This document shows positions 36,371 through 44,903 of a stretch of 64,000 nt of DNA, piece after piece. The notes below the pieces were generated by a model, which saw only the letters and a list, made by a program, of their open reading frames with translations, made no database searches and had not been told where the DNA came from. The translations under genes and the position numbers were made by a program. The stretch comes from Nostoc sp. ATCC 53789 (GTDB lineage Bacteria; Cyanobacteriota; Cyanobacteriia; Cyanobacteriales; Nostocaceae), in NCBI RefSeq assembly GCF_009873495.1, contig NZ_CP046703.1, positions 5,360,501 through 5,424,500 on the forward strand, written 5' to 3'. Within the stretch, counting starts at the first letter, position 1, and each line of letters opens with the position of its first letter.

Positions 36371-36568
36371 ATGATTCTGCCTGGAGCAACTGTTCGCGTC
36401 AAGAATCCCGCAGATACCTATTATCGCTACGAAGGACTCGTGCAACGACTGACCGATGGTAAAGTAGCCGTATTATTTGAAGGTGGTAACTGGGATAAAT
36501 TAGTTACCTTTCGCTTAAGCGAATTGGAACTCGTAGAAACCATAGCCGGACGGAAAAAAGCCAAATAA
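36371..36568 (+). CDS. ndhS: NAD(P)H dehydrogenase-like (NDH-1) subunit NdhS
   Basis: The 65-aa protein has the SH3-like NdhS pattern: MILPGATVRVKNPADTYYRY, VQRLTDGKVAVLFEGGNWDKL and FRLSELELVE. NdhS is a peripheral cyanobacterial/chloroplast NDH-1 subunit that helps dock ferredoxin to the complex for cyclic electron flow. Length and start are standard. Confidence 0.95.
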   Translation: MILPGATVRVKNPADTYYRYEGLVQRLTDGKVAVLFEGGNWDKLVTFRLSELELVETIAGRKKAK

Positions 36569-36640
36569 GATTAGTCATTAGTCATTTGTCCTTTGTCCTT
36601 TGGCAAAAACTAATGACTAATGACCAATGACTAATGACTA
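36569..36640. repeat. STRR heptamers downstream of ndhS
   Basis: TTAGTCAT / TTTGTCC units followed by ACTAATG / ACCAATG units form an inverted pair that fills the gap to the next gene. Confidence 0.7.
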
Positions 36641-36647
36641 AATTACT

Positions 36648-37304
36648 ATGCGCCTCCCACTACCACAGTTTGCTACTGGCGATCGCCATCCCAACCACAT
36701 TGCGGAGGTGATTGAAACTACTAGTACTGAATTTCTAGCTCAGTGTTTGGAACCAGAAGATTTGAGCTTTCCCTCCATGCCACCCTTTGGTAGTTGGGTT
36801 TGCTCTGTGGATGAAGAATCTGGGAATCAAGTTTATGGCGTGGTATATTATGCTACAACTATGCCTATAGATTCAGTACACCGGGCTAGGGCTTTGGGGT
36901 TGTCACTGCAAGACTTACGCGAGGAACAACCCCAGATATTTGCCATGTTGAGAACAGAATTTAGAGCTGCGATCGTGGGATTTGAACAATCTTCCCAGAA
37001 TCAAGGTTATAACCAAAGAATATATCAGTATCTACCACCCCGTCCCCCGCAAATTCATCAAGCTGTTTATCAGTGTGAACCAGAAGCGATCGTTAAATTT
37101 ACTGAAGAACTAGATTTTTTGCGGACATTGCTTTGTATTAACGGTGCGCCAGTCGAGTCTTTGACCGCAGCGGCCATTCGAGATGTATACCAGTTACGCA
37201 AAGCTGACCGAGAATGGTTAATTAAAGCTGGACGTAACCTAAGCGTGCTACTTAAAGACGACTACGATCGCTTGCGGTTTATTTTAAGTCAAATCCATCC
37301 GTAG
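36648..37304 (+). CDS. HAS-barrel domain protein, function unknown
   Basis: The 218-aa protein resembles cyanobacterial proteins with an N-terminal HAS-barrel (the HerA/ATP-synthase beta-barrel): GDRHPNHIAEVIETTSTEFLAQC, PFGSWVCSVDEESGNQVYGVVYYA, followed by an alpha-helical C-terminal half (ALGLSLQDLREEQPQIFAML, YQLRKADREWLIKAGRNLSVLLKDDYDRL in parts). It lacks a P-loop, so it is not itself a HerA ATPase. Its role is unknown. Only a repeat separates it from ndhS, and co-transcription is possible. Confidence 0.7.
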   Translation: MRLPLPQFATGDRHPNHIAEVIETTSTEFLAQCLEPEDLSFPSMPPFGSWVCSVDEESGNQVYGVVYYATTMPIDSVHRARALGLSLQDLREEQPQIFAMLRTEFRAAIVGFEQSSQNQGYNQRIYQYLPPRPPQIHQAVYQCEPEAIVKFTEELDFLRTLLCINGAPVESLTAAAIRDVYQLRKADREWLIKAGRNLSVLLKDDYDRLRFILSQIHP

Positions 37305-37445
37305 GTAGTTAGTTCTTAGACCATTGCCTAGTTAGTGTAAGTTAATATTTTTAATTTTTCGTCAGGTGGCTTACCCATTTTATATCCATCAGGCGATCGC
37401 CTCCAGGTAATCGCAGTTTTACCATAGCCCCTTCAATTCCTACCT

Positions 37446-39584
37446 ATGGAACTCATATCACAAGTTCTTGTTCTGGAACCAACTTCCCAAGTTCTTGGCA
37501 AGGAACCAATTGTTCCCTTTGCTATTTTGCTGGTGGTTATCTTAGTTATCCCCATCATGTTTGAGCGGCTAAGATTACCAGGATTAGTGGGTTTGGTTTT
37601 TTCCGGGCTAGTACTTGGGCCTTCAGGCTGGAATTTATTTCAGTCTGACTCACCGATGATTAACCTGCTATCAGAGATTGGGTTAATTTATTTACTGTTT
37701 GTCGCCGGGCTAGAAATTGATCTCGAAAAGTTCCGTCGGCAAAAAAGTCGTGCCTTTGGCTTTGCCAGCTTGACTTTCCTTGTCCCCCTAATAATGGGAA
37801 CCTTAGTAGGGCTGATTTTAGGCTATGGCTGGAATACTTCAATTTTAATTGGCTCTTTATTCACTTCCTATACTCTTTTGGCATATCCCATAATCAGCCG
37901 TTTGGGAGTAGTAAACAATAAAGCTGTTACTGTCACCATTGGAGCTAAGATTTTTACAGATATTGGGGCAGTGCTGATCTTAGGTGTTTGTGTAGGCATC
38001 ACTCATGCTGGAGCATTCAGCTTTGCTAAACTACTCACCTTGTCGGGTTGGTTAATTATTTACTCTGTTGCCGTTGTTACAGGCTTTGATTGGGCAGGTA
38101 AGGAATTTTTCAAGCGGTCTGGAGATGATGAAGGAAACAAGTTTTTGTTTGTATTACTTTCCGTATTTCTGGCGGCTGTAGGCGCTCAATTGATTGGAGT
38201 AGAAAAAATAGTTGGTGCTTTTTTAGCGGGTTTGGCAGTGAATGAAGCTGTGGGTGAAGGCCCTGTCAAAGAAAAGGTGGTATTTATTGGCAGTGTGTTG
38301 TTTATTCCCATTTTCTTTGTTGACCTTGGCTTACTGATCAATCTATCCACCTTTGTGAACAACCTGGATACGCTCAAGTTAACGCTGTTGATGATAGTCG
38401 GGTTGATTGCCAGTAAATTGATTGCAGCTTTGTTCGCAAAACTGCTTTACCGCTACAAGTGGCAAGAAACGTTAACCATCTGGTCGCTATCACTTCCCCA
38501 GGTTGGTACAACCTTAGCAGCTACCTTAGTGGGATATAAGGCCGGATTGCTGCCACTAGAAGTATTACACAGTGTCATTGTCTTAATGGTTGTCACATCA
38601 ACTTTGGGGCCGTTGATAACCAGTCGAATAGCTGTTGGTTTGAATTCCTTAGCAGAGGAAGATCCGGCACTACCTCTACCTGACCAGAATGCACCAGAGA
38701 CAGACAGCGCTTTTACGATAGTTGTACCTGTCTATAATCCTCATACCGAACAGCATTTAATTGAAATGGCAGCGTTATTAGCGCGTCAGTCTCAGGGAAA
38801 AATTATACCACTGGCGATCGCAACTGCTGCGGCTCAGATGGATGCACCACAGTTAGAAGCTTCTCTACAACGCAGTGAGCAGTTATTGACTAAAGCCACG
38901 GCACACAGTCGATTATTAGGTGTTACCGCAGAACCAATGCTGCGAATTGATGATGCCTTTGCTCAAGGAATTAGCCGAGCCGCCCGCGAACAAAAGGCTA
39001 ATTTAATTGTGATGGGTTGGGGTAAACGGACTGGGTTACGAGCGCGTTTATTTGGGAATGTGATTGATGGTGTGCTTTGGGCATCCCATTGCCCAGTAGC
39101 AGTAACACGTCTAGTAGAATCACCGAAAAAAATTCAGCGCATCTTAGTACCCGTAGAAAACTTAACAGCACCCATATTACAGCCTGTACAATTTGCCCAG
39201 ATGTTGGCAGAGGCAAATCAGAGCCACATTACTGTGCTAAATGTGTGCGATCGCCGCACGAGTTCCAGTAAAATTGCTTGGAGGCGATCGCATCTCTCCC
39301 TAATGGTATCTAATTTAGCTTTGGCTAATGCTCCAGAAATTCAAATTATCGCTCATGAAAATGTTGCCCAAGCAATTTTGCAGGCAGCACGATTATATGA
39401 TTTAGTAGTTTTACCTTTTATACGCAATCGTACCAGTCCTGGAGGGTTAGCCATTAGCGATGTTACAACCCAGTTAGCCAGACAACTAACCTGCTCCATT
39501 GTCATGCTTGGAGAACCGCAGCGCACCCAAACCACAAATGTAGTTATATCTAACACGGTTACTAGTATTACATCTGCTGTATAA
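37446..39584 (+). CDS. CPA2-family cation:proton antiporter with C-terminal universal-stress domains
   Basis: In this 712-aa protein, residues ~20-400 form a Na+/H+-exchanger-like membrane domain with about 12 helices (FERLRLPGLVGLVFSGLVLGP, LLFVAGLEIDLEKFRRQK, FTDIGAVLILGVCVGITHAG, GAFLAGLAVNEAV). Residues ~425-700 contain two UspA-like modules (FTIVVPVYNPHTEQHLIEMA; NLIVMGWGKRTGLRARLFGNVIDGVL in parts; RILVPVENLTAPILQPVQFA). The family moves Na+ or K+ against H+ across the plasma or thylakoid membrane, and the cytosolic domains likely sense nucleotides. Cation specificity is not readable. Confidence 0.9.
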   Translation: MELISQVLVLEPTSQVLGKEPIVPFAILLVVILVIPIMFERLRLPGLVGLVFSGLVLGPSGWNLFQSDSPMINLLSEIGLIYLLFVAGLEIDLEKFRRQKSRAFGFASLTFLVPLIMGTLVGLILGYGWNTSILIGSLFTSYTLLAYPIISRLGVVNNKAVTVTIGAKIFTDIGAVLILGVCVGITHAGAFSFAKLLTLSGWLIIYSVAVVTGFDWAGKEFFKRSGDDEGNKFLFVLLSVFLAAVGAQLIGVEKIVGAFLAGLAVNEAVGEGPVKEKVVFIGSVLFIPIFFVDLGLLINLSTFVNNLDTLKLTLLMIVGLIASKLIAALFAKLLYRYKWQETLTIWSLSLPQVGTTLAATLVGYKAGLLPLEVLHSVIVLMVVTSTLGPLITSRIAVGLNSLAEEDPALPLPDQNAPETDSAFTIVVPVYNPHTEQHLIEMAALLARQSQGKIIPLAIATAAAQMDAPQLEASLQRSEQLLTKATAHSRLLGVTAEPMLRIDDAFAQGISRAAREQKANLIVMGWGKRTGLRARLFGNVIDGVLWASHCPVAVTRLVESPKKIQRILVPVENLTAPILQPVQFAQMLAEANQSHITVLNVCDRRTSSSKIAWRRSHLSLMVSNLALANAPEIQIIAHENVAQAILQAARLYDLVVLPFIRNRTSPGGLAISDVTTQLARQLTCSIVMLGEPQRTQTTNVVISNTVTSITSAV

Positions 39585-39653
39585 TATCAGGCAGATTTTA
39601 GTCTATCTGAGTCAACCAGAGCTGCGATCTGTATTGAAAAAATCTTTGCAACA

Positions 39654-39701
39654 AAAGAATTGACTGTAAGAATATATAGATATTTCTACGGTCAATTCTT
39701 T
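39654..39701. terminator. Long hairpin downstream of the antiporter gene
   Basis: AAAGAATTGACTGTA (39654-39668) pairs with TACGGTCAATTCTTT (39687-39701) with one G-U pair, and the 18-nt interior adds further AGAATAT / ATTTCT pairing. It lies 70 bp after the antiporter stop. The rest of the gap (39585-40004) is AT-rich with nothing else seen. Confidence 0.5.
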
Positions 39702-40004
39702 GCTGCTTTGCATCCTACTGAGAACAGCAATAACCGTAAAAACATTTTATATTATTGAAGATTTGATGAACTTTAAGTAGAAGACTAACAATATTGAGAC
39801 TAAGTTTGTTATTTTTCTAGTTAAATTGTTAAAAAAGCAGGTAAAAACATCACAAGACTATAACCATAGCAAAATAAGTAAGTTCAATAAAACTTTTTGA
39901 TTAAGCCTTGTTCTTTTTTGAGTTCTGTATTTTTGTCCCCAAGCTGGGTAATCTAAAAGTAAGTGCAATAGGTACTGAAAATATTTGTAAGTAACTGGGA
40001 AACT

Positions 40005-40955
40005 ATGAGAATTTTGGTGACGGGCGGTGCTGGGTTCATTGGTTCCCATCTCATCGACCGATTAATGAATGAAGGGCATGAATTAATATGCTTGGATAAC
40101 TTTTACACTGGCCATAAACGTAACATTCTTAAATGGTTAGGTCATCCGTACTTTGAACTTATCCGCCACGATATTACCGAACCAATTCGGTTAGAAGTGG
40201 ATCAAATTTATCATTTAGCTTGTCCTGCTTCACCAGTACATTACCAGTACAACCCAGTTAAAACCGTTAAAACTAACGTGATGGGAACCCTAAATATGTT
40301 GGGGCTAGCTAAACGTGTGAAAGCGAGGTTTTTTCTAGCTTCAACAAGTGAAGTATACGGAGATCCAGAAGTTCATCCTCAAACTGAAGAGTATCGGGGT
40401 AGCGTCAATCCCATTGGGATACGTTCATGCTATGACGAAGGTAAAAGAATTGCTGAGACTTTAGCATTTGATTACTACAGACAAAATAAAGTTGATATTC
40501 GAGTTGTGCGGATATTTAACACCTACGGCCCGAGAATGTTAGAAAACGATGGTCGGGTGGTGAGCAATTTTATAGTTCAAGCCTTGCGGGGTAATCCTTT
40601 AACCGTGTACGGAGATGGTTCGCAAACTCGTAGTTTCTGCTACGTTTCCGATTTGGTAGAAGGATTCATCCGCCTGATGAATAGCGAGTATATTGGCCCA
40701 ATGAATTTGGGTAATCCTGGTGAATACACGATTTTACAATTGGCGCAAGCTGTGCAGAACATGATCAACCCAGACGCACAGATTAAGTTTGAGCCACTAC
40801 CTTCGGACGATCCCCGCCGTCGCCAGCCCGATATTACTAAGGCAAAGACTTGGTTAAATTGGGAACCTACCATTCCTCTGCAAGAGGGGTTAAAACTGAC
40901 AATAGAAGATTTCCGTAATCGCATTCAAGGCGATGTCAATAATTCAACCAACTAA
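40005..40955 (+). CDS. UDP-glucuronate decarboxylase (UDP-xylose synthase)
   Basis: This 316-aa extended short-chain dehydrogenase has the NAD-binding GGAGFIGSHLIDRL, the catalytic Ser/Thr in LASTSEVYGDPE and the Tyr-Lys pair in SCYDEGKRIAE. UXS-type motifs PIGIRSCYDEGKR and FNTYGPRMLENDGRVVSNF are also present. It converts UDP-glucuronate to UDP-xylose; the next gene (149 bp downstream, same strand) makes UDP-glucuronate, so the two form a pathway for cell-surface polysaccharide precursors. Confidence 0.93.
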   Translation: MRILVTGGAGFIGSHLIDRLMNEGHELICLDNFYTGHKRNILKWLGHPYFELIRHDITEPIRLEVDQIYHLACPASPVHYQYNPVKTVKTNVMGTLNMLGLAKRVKARFFLASTSEVYGDPEVHPQTEEYRGSVNPIGIRSCYDEGKRIAETLAFDYYRQNKVDIRVVRIFNTYGPRMLENDGRVVSNFIVQALRGNPLTVYGDGSQTRSFCYVSDLVEGFIRLMNSEYIGPMNLGNPGEYTILQLAQAVQNMINPDAQIKFEPLPSDDPRRRQPDITKAKTWLNWEPTIPLQEGLKLTIEDFRNRIQGDVNNSTN

Positions 40956-41103
40956 GTAGCGCCTAGCGTTGCTCTGAATTTTCATGCAGGCTCACCCATA
41001 GGGTAGCTGGTATGCTTAGTTACTGAGTTTTCAACTGTGTGTTAAGTGTCATATTGATAACTTCTTTTTGAAGACTACACCAAAAAAATTAGGGAGTTAA
41101 AGA

Positions 41104-42495
41104 ATGCGTGTTTGCGTGATTGGTACTGGCTACGTTGGTTTAGTTACAGGTGCTTGCTTGGCTCATATTGGGCATGATGTAATTTGCGTAGACAACAACG
41201 AAGAAAAAGTTAAGTTAATGAAGTCTGGACAGTCCCCAATTTTTGAGCCGGGACTCTCAGAAATTATGCAGTCTGCCATTCAAACACAGAAGATTCATTT
41301 TACAAGCGATCTTGCTGCTGGAGTTTCCCACGGTGAAATTCTGTTTATTGCTGTGGGAACACCACCTTTGCCCACTGGTGAAAGTGATACTCGTTACGTT
41401 GAAGCTGTAGCCCGGGGGATTGGCGAAAATCTCAATGGTGGTTATAAGGTGATAGTGAATAAGTCTACAGTCCCCATTGGCTCAGGTGACTGGGTGCGGA
41501 TGCTTGTTTTAGATGGTGTTGCAGAGCGGCAGAAAACACTGATACCCGCAGGTGGAGTACCGAGTGATCAGAAATTACCTGAATTTGTAGCCGAGTTTGA
41601 TGTAGTTAGCAATCCAGAGTTTTTGCGCGAAGGTTCGGCAGTTCACGACACCTTTAACCCCGATCGCATTGTACTAGGAGGCAATAGTCAAAGAGCAGTA
41701 GCATTAATGCAACAACTGTATGCCCCAATTGTGGAACGCAAGTACGCTGAGGATCAATCTTTACCCCCAGTGCCAATTCTGGCAACAGACCTGAGTTCGG
41801 CGGAGATGATTAAATACGCCGCCAATGCCTTTTTAGCCACTAAGATTAGTTTTATTAACGAAGTTGCTAATATTTGCGATCGCGTCGGTGCTGATGTCAC
41901 CCAAGTAGCCAAAGGTATTGGTTTAGACTCCCGTATTGGTAACAAGTTTTTACAAGCTGGTATCGGTTGGGGTGGTTCCTGCTTTCCCAAAGATGTCTCG
42001 GCTCTAATTCATACTGCTGATGACTATGGTTATGAAGCCCAGTTACTAAAATCTGCCGTTAGTGTTAACGAACGCCAACGCTTGATTGCTCTGGAGAAAC
42101 TCCAACAAGTTCTGAAAATTCTCAAAGGCAAAACAGTCGGACTACTCGGACTGACCTTCAAGCCAGATACCGACGACTTGCGCGATGCTCCAGCCCTCAT
42201 TTTAATTGAGCAGTTAAACAGACTAGGAGCCAAAGTTAAAGCCTACGATCCTATTATTTCCCAAACAGGTATGCGTCATGGTCTTTCTGGCGTGTTAGTA
42301 GAAACCGATGCCGAAAGGTTAGCTGACGGCTGCGATGCCTTAGTACTCGTCACCGAATGGCAGCAGTTCAGCACTCTCGACTATGTGAAGATGGCAAAAT
42401 TGATGGCCCACCCCGTTATTATCGATGGTCGTAACTTCCTTGACCCTGAAACACTGATCCGCGCTGGATTCCAATATGTAGGCGTGGGAAGGTAG
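41104..42495 (+). CDS. ugd: UDP-glucose 6-dehydrogenase
   Basis: The 463-aa enzyme oxidises UDP-glucose to UDP-glucuronate. It shows the NAD site MRVCVIGTGYVGLVTGACLA, the GTPPLPTGESD segment, the central AANAFLATKISFINEVAN helix, the catalytic Cys293 in GWGGSCFPKDV and the C-terminal GLTFKPDTDDLRDAPA. GGAGTTAAAGA precedes the ATG. It probably works with the UDP-glucuronate decarboxylase encoded just upstream. Confidence 0.97.
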   Translation: MRVCVIGTGYVGLVTGACLAHIGHDVICVDNNEEKVKLMKSGQSPIFEPGLSEIMQSAIQTQKIHFTSDLAAGVSHGEILFIAVGTPPLPTGESDTRYVEAVARGIGENLNGGYKVIVNKSTVPIGSGDWVRMLVLDGVAERQKTLIPAGGVPSDQKLPEFVAEFDVVSNPEFLREGSAVHDTFNPDRIVLGGNSQRAVALMQQLYAPIVERKYAEDQSLPPVPILATDLSSAEMIKYAANAFLATKISFINEVANICDRVGADVTQVAKGIGLDSRIGNKFLQAGIGWGGSCFPKDVSALIHTADDYGYEAQLLKSAVSVNERQRLIALEKLQQVLKILKGKTVGLLGLTFKPDTDDLRDAPALILIEQLNRLGAKVKAYDPIISQTGMRHGLSGVLVETDAERLADGCDALVLVTEWQQFSTLDYVKMAKLMAHPVIIDGRNFLDPETLIRAGFQYVGVGR

Positions 42496-42513
42496 AGAGT
42501 TAGGAAGTTATGG

Positions 42514-42649
42514 CAATACGGTTCGGTTAAAGTTTTAATCTTTTGAAGATCCCCCCAAGCACCCTTTTTAAGGGGATCTTTTAACCCTCTTTATACCCCC
42601 TTAAAAAGGGGATCGCCGCAGGCGGGGGGATCTTAAGCAAACCGTATTG
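42514..42649. repeat. Palindromic repeat element with CAATACGGTT ends
   Basis: CAATACGGTT (42514-42523) and AACCGTATTG (42640-42649) bound an inner palindrome with AAGATCCCCCC and GGGGGGATCTT arms plus CCCTTTTTAAGGGG / CCCCTTAAAAAGGGG. It is a non-coding MITE-like unit. A related end (CAATACGGTTCAGTTA) occurs at 53178. Confidence 0.7.
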
Positions 42650-42731
42650 GGAGTTAGGGGTGATAAGTAAAAATGAATTACAACCTGTAATCAATTACTC
42701 CGAAATCCCTTAAAAACCTAAAAATTTAAAG

Positions 42732-42757
42732 TACCGCCTAGAATAATCTAGGCGGTA
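42732..42757. terminator. Bidirectional terminator-like hairpin between ugd and DUF2993 gene
   Basis: A perfect 11-bp stem TACCGCCTAGA / TCTAGGCGGTA with loop ATAA is followed by TTTAATTTG on the plus strand and CTTTAAATTTTT on the minus strand. It lies between convergent genes and could end both transcripts. Confidence 0.75.
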
Positions 42758-42831
42758 TTTAATTTGTTTAAAGTTTTACACAAAGTTGCTCAGAAAGACT
42801 TTACTTTGATATTTTACGTGTTCATTTCATA

Positions 42832-43623
42832 TTAACTGCTACTTGGAATACGCTCGATTTCAGCATATCCACTGAAAATAAGTTTTTGACCTTCAGTTTC
42901 TAATCGGTTGAGCCGCATTTTCACTCCATCGAGGTCAAAACGATCCAAATCAACCATATTATCTAAAATTTCTACCAGCGCTACGCTCAAGGTTTGCGAG
43001 ATTTCTCGTTGTGATTCTGGCACTTGGTCAAGCTCGATTTTTGGATCTTTGAAAGAAACTCGCCGCCGTCTTTCAATGCCTACAGTTAAAATCATGCTCA
43101 GGGGCACAAGTTCGCCATTGTTTAAATCTGCTTTTGCTACAACCTGCAACCGATTTTCTGGCAATAGCTGTACCTGAACATCTGTAAAGGAGACTGGTTC
43201 TCCGCCAGATAATTCTGTCAGTGATGGCACGGTGAGGTTAAGCAAGCGCTTTTTCACCAGTTCCGCATTAAAGGCTTGGTTTATCCCTGCTTCTGATAAA
43301 ATTACTTGAGCGATCGCTTGAGTGGGTTGCTTAAGACTAAGTTTGCCCTTTAAAACTGAGCCGAAGTCAATAGCCACCGCATCAGTTTCAAAAGACATCT
43401 CTTCTACTGCGAAATCTCTCCGAATCACCAAGCCACGACCGCTCATTTTGAAGCTATCAATGCTGCCTTGCAAGAGCTTGCTGGAGGGGTAGCAGCGCAC
43501 AAAGACTTCTACTGACTCGCTTTGGGTAAACAGGTGGCGAATCGTTTGGCTGGCGACCGTGTTGAGCATCCGCTCTCCCCAATCTGTGCCTTTAGGATCT
43601 TGTAAACCAGTAAGTCCGCCGAA
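42832..43623 (-). CDS. DUF2993 (LmeA-like) lipid-binding protein
   Basis: From ATG 43623 (MFGGLTGLQDPKGTDWGERM) the protein has about 263 aa; a TTG 45 bp further upstream is a weaker alternative. The DUF2993 pattern is visible: MLNTVASQTIRHLFTQSESVEVFV, LQGSIDSFKMSGRGLVIRRDF, and TLSVALVEILDNMVDLDRFDL. There is no clear signal peptide. Family members are beta-rich proteins related to a phospholipid-binding mycobacterial protein; the cyanobacterial role is unknown. Confidence 0.82.
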   Translation of the reverse strand, partial: FGGLTGLQDPKGTDWGERMLNTVASQTIRHLFTQSESVEVFVRCYPSSKLLQGSIDSFKMSGRGLVIRRDFAVEEMSFETDAVAIDFGSVLKGKLSLKQPTQAIAQVILSEAGINQAFNAELVKKRLLNLTVPSLTELSGGEPVSFTDVQVQLLPENRLQVVAKADLNNGELVPLSMILTVGIERRRRVSFKDPKIELDQVPESQREISQTLSVALVEILDNMVDLDRFDLDGVKMRLNRLETEGQKLIFSGYAEIERIPSSS

Positions 43624-43828
43624 CATGTGGTTTTGGGTCTCTAGAAGTTCTTTGTACTTTTGTAACAAATCATGAAGAATACAGCAAGCGATCCCGTGAT
43701 TAATTGTGCTGATGGGTAGGAGTTGGATAACTGATGATTAGAAGTTAAATGTGCTAAATGTTACTTTGTATCTCATGAGTGGGAATAATCAAACTAAGTT
43801 ATTGCTAAAATTCTCACCAGTACTAAAT

Positions 43829-44134
43829 ATGATACAGCTAAATCTTCTAGAACTTGCCAAGCAGGGTGATACAAATGCGATTAACACTCTGGTAAGTCAG
43901 TGGTTAAATTTACCCAGAATTACGCCAAAAACTAGTTTAAAACAAAATTGTCTCCAGATAATGCTGGAATCAATTGAAGTTCCAGTACAACAGTTAGTAG
44001 TCCCTGTTATTTGTGATGGATTAATTAATTTAGGCATCCAATCTTTTAAAAATGCCAATCTCAGTTCAGGAATTAGTTTTCCCTCCTTTTTCGCAGCATC
44101 TAACCATGCTTCTTTTGCTTTCAAAACTTTATGA
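43829..44134 (+). pseudogene. Truncated cyanobacterial unknown protein
   Basis: The forward frame from ATG 43829 (MIQLNLLELAKQGDTNAINT) resembles a small Nostoc domain of unknown function found at the N-terminus of several proteins (ALASLMN-type start, a central KASLK..CLQIMLES strand, then a helix). The similarity stops around residue 76 (IQSFKNAN); the last ~25 codons are merely the antisense of a HicB-like remnant. The gene therefore appears cut by a rearrangement near 44057. Confidence 0.45.
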
Positions 44135-44202
44135 AGTGCTTCTTCTTCAGTTGAACCAAACGCATAGCTGCGTAATTCATAATTGAGTTTTTTAACATAC
44201 CA
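44040..44202 (-). pseudogene. HicB-like antitoxin remnant
   Basis: Directly after the PIN-toxin stop, the reverse strand reads AFGSTEEEALHKVLKAKEAW then LDAAKKEGKLIPE, the C-terminal half of a HicB-type RNase-H-fold antitoxin (G-x-T-xEEAL...A-x-x-W-L...A...G..IP). There is no start codon: a TGA lies just upstream in frame, and the N-terminal half is missing. It overlaps the truncated forward gene. The call rests on a short motif. Confidence 0.45.
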
Positions 44203-44608
44203 TCAGATTTTCAAACGGATACTGATTTTTCCAACGGTAAGCATTAAAATCTCTAAAATCTATAGAAAAAATCCTTCCATGCCCCAGATGTTCTGCTAAA
44301 ACTACTAACGAAGCATCGGCCAGATCCATTGGTAAGTTCGCATATTTTTCCATCAGTTCACAAATGCGTTTAGCATGATGGGGTTGCAAATCAAAAACCG
44401 TAAAGGCCCCTAAAAATAAGTTATTAATGAAACTTACTTGCGCGTGGTTCCCCATCTTTGTTAGCAGTAGATAGCAAGTCTTTGTAACGACAGGCCAAGT
44501 CGTAATCAGAGGTTCGTTGACATTGGCAAGTACTGTTATTGCTTGAGTGTGGTACGAGTCATTGCGATTTGCCAATGCTAACCAAAAGCCAGTATCAACG
44601 ATAATCAT
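44192..44608 (-). CDS. vapC: PIN-domain ribonuclease toxin (VapC-like)
   Basis: The 138-aa PIN domain begins IIVDTGFWLALANRND with the first catalytic Asp. The central acidic residues lie near ELMEKYANLPMDLADASLVVLAEH and the last Asp in FSIDFRDFNAYRW. PIN toxins cleave RNA and are neutralised by the antitoxin encoded by the preceding overlapping gene (14-bp overlap, 44595-44608). Residues after ENL (MVC) may be altered by the nearby rearrangement. Confidence 0.88.
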   Translation of the reverse strand: MIIVDTGFWLALANRNDSYHTQAITVLANVNEPLITTWPVVTKTCYLLLTKMGNHAQVSFINNLFLGAFTVFDLQPHHAKRICELMEKYANLPMDLADASLVVLAEHLGHGRIFSIDFRDFNAYRWKNQYPFENLMVC

Positions 44609-44855
44609 ACTTAGCTTTTAAACCATCTCTCAAAATTGATTTGTAATTTACAGATAGATCCGGATGTGACTCACCGCAACCAATAAAGCCTGTTTGGGTG
44701 AGCATTGAGAAAGGATTCTTTTGCTCCTGCTGAAGCTGCTGGTAATACAATTCAATAGCAGACTTAATCACATCTGTTACTGCCTGATTAGTCTGCTGTT
44801 GAATAAAGGCTAATTTGTCAGCATACTCGTCATCTAATCGCGCATTAATTCGCAT
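44595..44855 (-). CDS. vapB: Ribbon-helix-helix antitoxin partner of the PIN toxin
   Basis: The 86-aa protein begins MRINARLDDEYADKLAFIQQ, a typical ribbon-helix-helix DNA-binding segment, followed by a helix (VIKSAIELYYQQLQQEQ) and a flexible C-terminal tail that would wrap the toxin. Its gene starts 12 bp from a perfect palindrome that is a good candidate for autorepression. Confidence 0.85.
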   Translation of the reverse strand: MRINARLDDEYADKLAFIQQQTNQAVTDVIKSAIELYYQQLQQEQKNPFSMLTQTGFIGCGESHPDLSVNYKSILRDGLKAKYDYR

Positions 44856-44866
44856 GGTTAAGTTCG

Positions 44867-44890
44867 TTTGTCATACGAATGTATGACAAA
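44867..44890. promoter_or_regulatory. Putative autoregulatory operator of the toxin-antitoxin pair
   Basis: TTTGTCATAC and GTATGACAAA form a perfect 10-bp inverted repeat with spacer GAAT, 12-35 bp upstream of the antitoxin ATG and between the divergently placed TA operon and cinA end. Its position and symmetry fit binding by the antitoxin dimer; -10/-35 boxes were not assigned. Confidence 0.6.
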
Positions 44891-44903
44891 GATAACATGC
44901 CTT

